From: Actinomycetota bacterium
Lineage (GTDB): Bacteria; Actinomycetota; UBA4738; HRBIN12
Assembly (NCBI GenBank): GCA_005885325.1
Contig: VAYX01000210.1
Location: forward strand, 1-6,473
Direction: 5' to 3'
Length of the DNA: 6,473 nt
Positions 5,108-6,473 of the stretch are shown here, one piece after another. Made by a program: the position numbers and the translations under genes. Under the pieces are notes generated by a model. It was not told the DNA's origin, searched no databases, and saw nothing but the letters and a program-made list of their open reading frames with translations. The stretch's first letter is position 1. Each line of letters begins with the position of its first letter.

Positions 5108-6312
5108 GCGAGGCGCGAGCGGCGCGCCCGAGCTTCGCCGACGTCGACTACGACGAGGCGATGCGCCGGGCGCGCGGGCTCGTGCCGGCTCTGCGCGAGC
5201 GCGCCGCCGCGGCCGAGGCCGGGCGCGAGATGCCGCAGGAGACGCTCGCGGACCTTCACCGGACAGGGCTCTTTCGCTTTCACCAGCCGCGGCGCTGGGG
5301 CGGCATGGAGCTCGACTTCGTGGCGCTGTTCGACGTCCCGGCCGAGGTCGCCCGGGGCTGCGCCTCGGCCGGCTGGAACGTCGCGAACCTCAGCGTGCAC
5401 CACTGGATGCTGGCGCTCTACGACGAGCGAGCCCAGGACGAGGTGTGGAGCAAGAACCCCGATGCGCTGATCGCCTCGGGCATCGCCTACCCACAAGGCA
5501 GCGGCCGCCGGGTCGACGGCGGCTTCGTCGTCAGCGGATTCTGGAACTTCTCGAGCGGCGTCGACGCCTGCGACTGGAACATGCTGGCCGTCATGATCCG
5601 CGACGGCGAGCGCGTCGTCGATCACCGGATGTGCCTGGTGCCGCGGAGCGATTACGAGATCGTCGACGACTGGCACGTGCTCGGCATGCGCAGCACCGGA
5701 TCCAAGTCCGTCCGCGCCCGCGAGGTCTTCGTCCCCGAGCACCGGGCGCTCTGCATGTACCTGGCGCGCGGCGGCAATCAGTTTCCGGGGGCGCGCGTCA
5801 AGCCGAATCCGCTCTACCAGGTGCCGCTCTCGGCGCTGGGCTCCCACTGCCTGGCGGCGGCCGGCGTCGGCAACGCCCAGGCGGCGCTCGAGCTCACCGT
5901 CGAGGCGATCCGCGAGCGCAGCACCAACTACACCGGCGCGCGCATGCGCGATTTCCAGGCCGTGCAGCTTCGGGTCGGGCGCGCCGGCGCGATGGTCGAC
6001 GCCGCCCGGCTCGTCATCCGCGCCGACTGTCTCGAGGCCGAGCGGATCGCCCGCGCGGGCCGCGCGCCCGCGCTCGAGGAGAAGCTTCGCTTCAAGCGCA
6101 ACGTTGCGTACGCGATGGAGCTCTGCACCGAGGCCGTCGACACGCTCCACTCGCTGGCGGGCGCCAACGGCATCTACGATCGCTACCCCATCCAGCGGCT
6201 CTTCCGTGACCAGCATGCCCTCGGGGGCCACATCGGTTTCAGCTGGGACGCGCAGGGCGGGCCGTGGGCGCTGGTCGCGCTCGGCGGGGAGTTCAGCTCG
6301 CCGACGATGTGA
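5104..6312 (+). CDS. Flavin-dependent monooxygenase, acyl-CoA dehydrogenase fold (HsaA / HpaB-C2-like oxygenase component)
   Basis: 402 residues, matching group D two-component oxygenases (about 390-420). The N-terminal helical domain holds LHRTGLFRFHQPRRWGGMEL (51-70). The stretch SAGWNVANLSVHHWMLAL (88-105) and AQDEVW (110-115) follow. The beta domain holds GGFVVSGFWNFSSGVDACDW (139-158) and, later, VLGMRSTGSKSV (192-203). The C-terminal four-helix domain ends RLFRDQHALGGHIGFSWD (365-382). GFWxFxSGxxxxxW and the R-D-x-H-A-x-x-x-H end are typical of HsaA/C2 hydroxylases and differ from true acyl-CoA dehydrogenases, which carry a catalytic glutamate. H99 or H100, S150/S151 and H376 are the likely flavin-hydroperoxide/substrate residues by analogy. 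Such enzymes hydroxylate phenolic rings using FMNH2 or FADH2 from a reductase, here probably the product of 4000-4503. Start ATG 5104 overlaps the VOC stop (ATGA); the weak upstream ribosome binding site fits coupling. Other members act on nitro-, sulfur- or dibenzothiophene-type substrates, so the substrate stays open. Confidence 0.87.
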   Translation: MSEARAARPSFADVDYDEAMRRARGLVPALRERAAAAEAGREMPQETLADLHRTGLFRFHQPRRWGGMELDFVALFDVPAEVARGCASAGWNVANLSVHHWMLALYDERAQDEVWSKNPDALIASGIAYPQGSGRRVDGGFVVSGFWNFSSGVDACDWNMLAVMIRDGERVVDHRMCLVPRSDYEIVDDWHVLGMRSTGSKSVRAREVFVPEHRALCMYLARGGNQFPGARVKPNPLYQVPLSALGSHCLAAAGVGNAQAALELTVEAIRERSTNYTGARMRDFQAVQLRVGRAGAMVDAARLVIRADCLEAERIARAGRAPALEEKLRFKRNVAYAMELCTEAVDTLHSLAGANGIYDRYPIQRLFRDQHALGGHIGFSWDAQGGPWALVALGGEFSSPTM

Positions 6313-6318
6313 TCGACA

Positions 6319-6473
6319 TCATCCGCCCGCCGGCAGCAGGCCCGCCTGGCGAAGAACGGCGGCGTGATCCCAGTAGATCCGCTCACACGCGAGCTTGTCG
6401 CCGCGAAACTGCACGACCACCACGACGTCAATGGCGATCTTCTTCGCCGTCGGCGGGACGTTCGGCAAGAACC
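6319..6473 (-). CDS. SnoaL/NTF2-like polyketide cyclase-type protein, C-terminal part
   Basis: Partial: the gene runs in from the right edge and only the last 50 residues are present. They read FLPNVPPTAKKIAIDVVVVV, then QFRGDKLACERIYWDHAAVL, then RQAGLLPAGG and TGA at 6321-6319. The order P-x-x-P-P-T-x-K-x, a hydrophobic strand, QFRxxKLxxExIYWDxAxVLxQxGLL is the C-terminal half of SnoaL-like/ester cyclase proteins of the NTF2 fold, which are usually 130-150 residues and cyclise, hydrolyse or isomerise small substrates. It converges on the monooxygenase with only six bases between stop codons. Function cannot be refined from the fragment. Confidence 0.8.
   Translation of the reverse strand, partial: FLPNVPPTAKKIAIDVVVVVQFRGDKLACERIYWDHAAVLRQAGLLPAGG

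Noticed and set aside
5065..6231. Long open frame (388 codons) antisense to the monooxygenase
   Set aside because: Composition is that of a GC-rich shadow and the sense strand encodes clear monooxygenase motifs throughout.
5104..6312. Genuine acyl-CoA dehydrogenase
   Set aside because: The GFWNFSSG and RDQHALGGH motifs, and the divergent flavin reductase, fit the oxygen-activating hydroxylase branch; I see no candidate for the catalytic glutamate at the usual place.
1..6473. CRISPR arrays, tRNA/rRNA genes, insertion-sequence ends, riboswitches
   Set aside because: No spaced direct repeats, cloverleaf-like sequence, terminal inverted repeats or long structured leaders were found by eye.

Overview
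The window is a high-GC piece (about two-thirds G+C by eye, with strong G/C preference at third codon positions) of a bacterial chromosome. Gene content is aromatic/acyl catabolism, flavin enzymes and exported hydrolases, with short, tightly packed operons. It resembles uncultured soil lineages such as Rokubacteria/Methylomirabilota or high-GC Proteobacteria. No rRNA or tRNA is present, so the taxon is inference only.

Layout. Positions 1-323 hold no intact gene: there is a patch with coding-like bias in one frame, then a probable tail of a large serine recombinase in another. On the minus strand, a TTG-started carboxymuconolactone decarboxylase-family gene (1204-1536) is coupled by an ATGA overlap to a 3-hydroxyisobutyrate dehydrogenase-like gene (1207 down to 377). 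The dehydrogenase's true C-terminus sits in another frame at 324-446 and about 20 family-typical residues are missing at the junction. Divergent from this pair, behind a good promoter candidate (1604-1632), is an exported metallo-beta-lactamase-fold protein (1668-3110).

After it comes a gene scar (3148-3286): the first residues of a CoxM-type FAD subunit joined to the last residues of a berberine-bridge-type oxidoreductase. The end of that scar overlaps, as GTGA, the start of an unrecognised two-TM protein (3283-3960).

The second half is a likely functional module. A minus-strand flavin reductase (4000-4503) faces away from a plus-strand pair made of a small VOC-fold metalloprotein (4631-5107) and, by ATGA overlap, an acyl-CoA-dehydrogenase-fold flavin monooxygenase of the HsaA/HpaB-C2 type (5104-6312). 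The simplest reading is a two-component aromatic hydroxylase (reductase supplies FMNH2/FADH2, oxygenase hydroxylates) with a VOC enzyme acting before or after it. The window closes with the C-terminal end of a convergent SnoaL/NTF2-like protein (6319 to the edge).

The most notable points are the erosion at three places (1-323, 324-446, 3148-3286), which suggests a region with repeated deletion events, and the compact reductase/VOC/monooxygenase module, whose flavin reductase mRNA can fold its own Shine-Dalgarno sequence into a hairpin.
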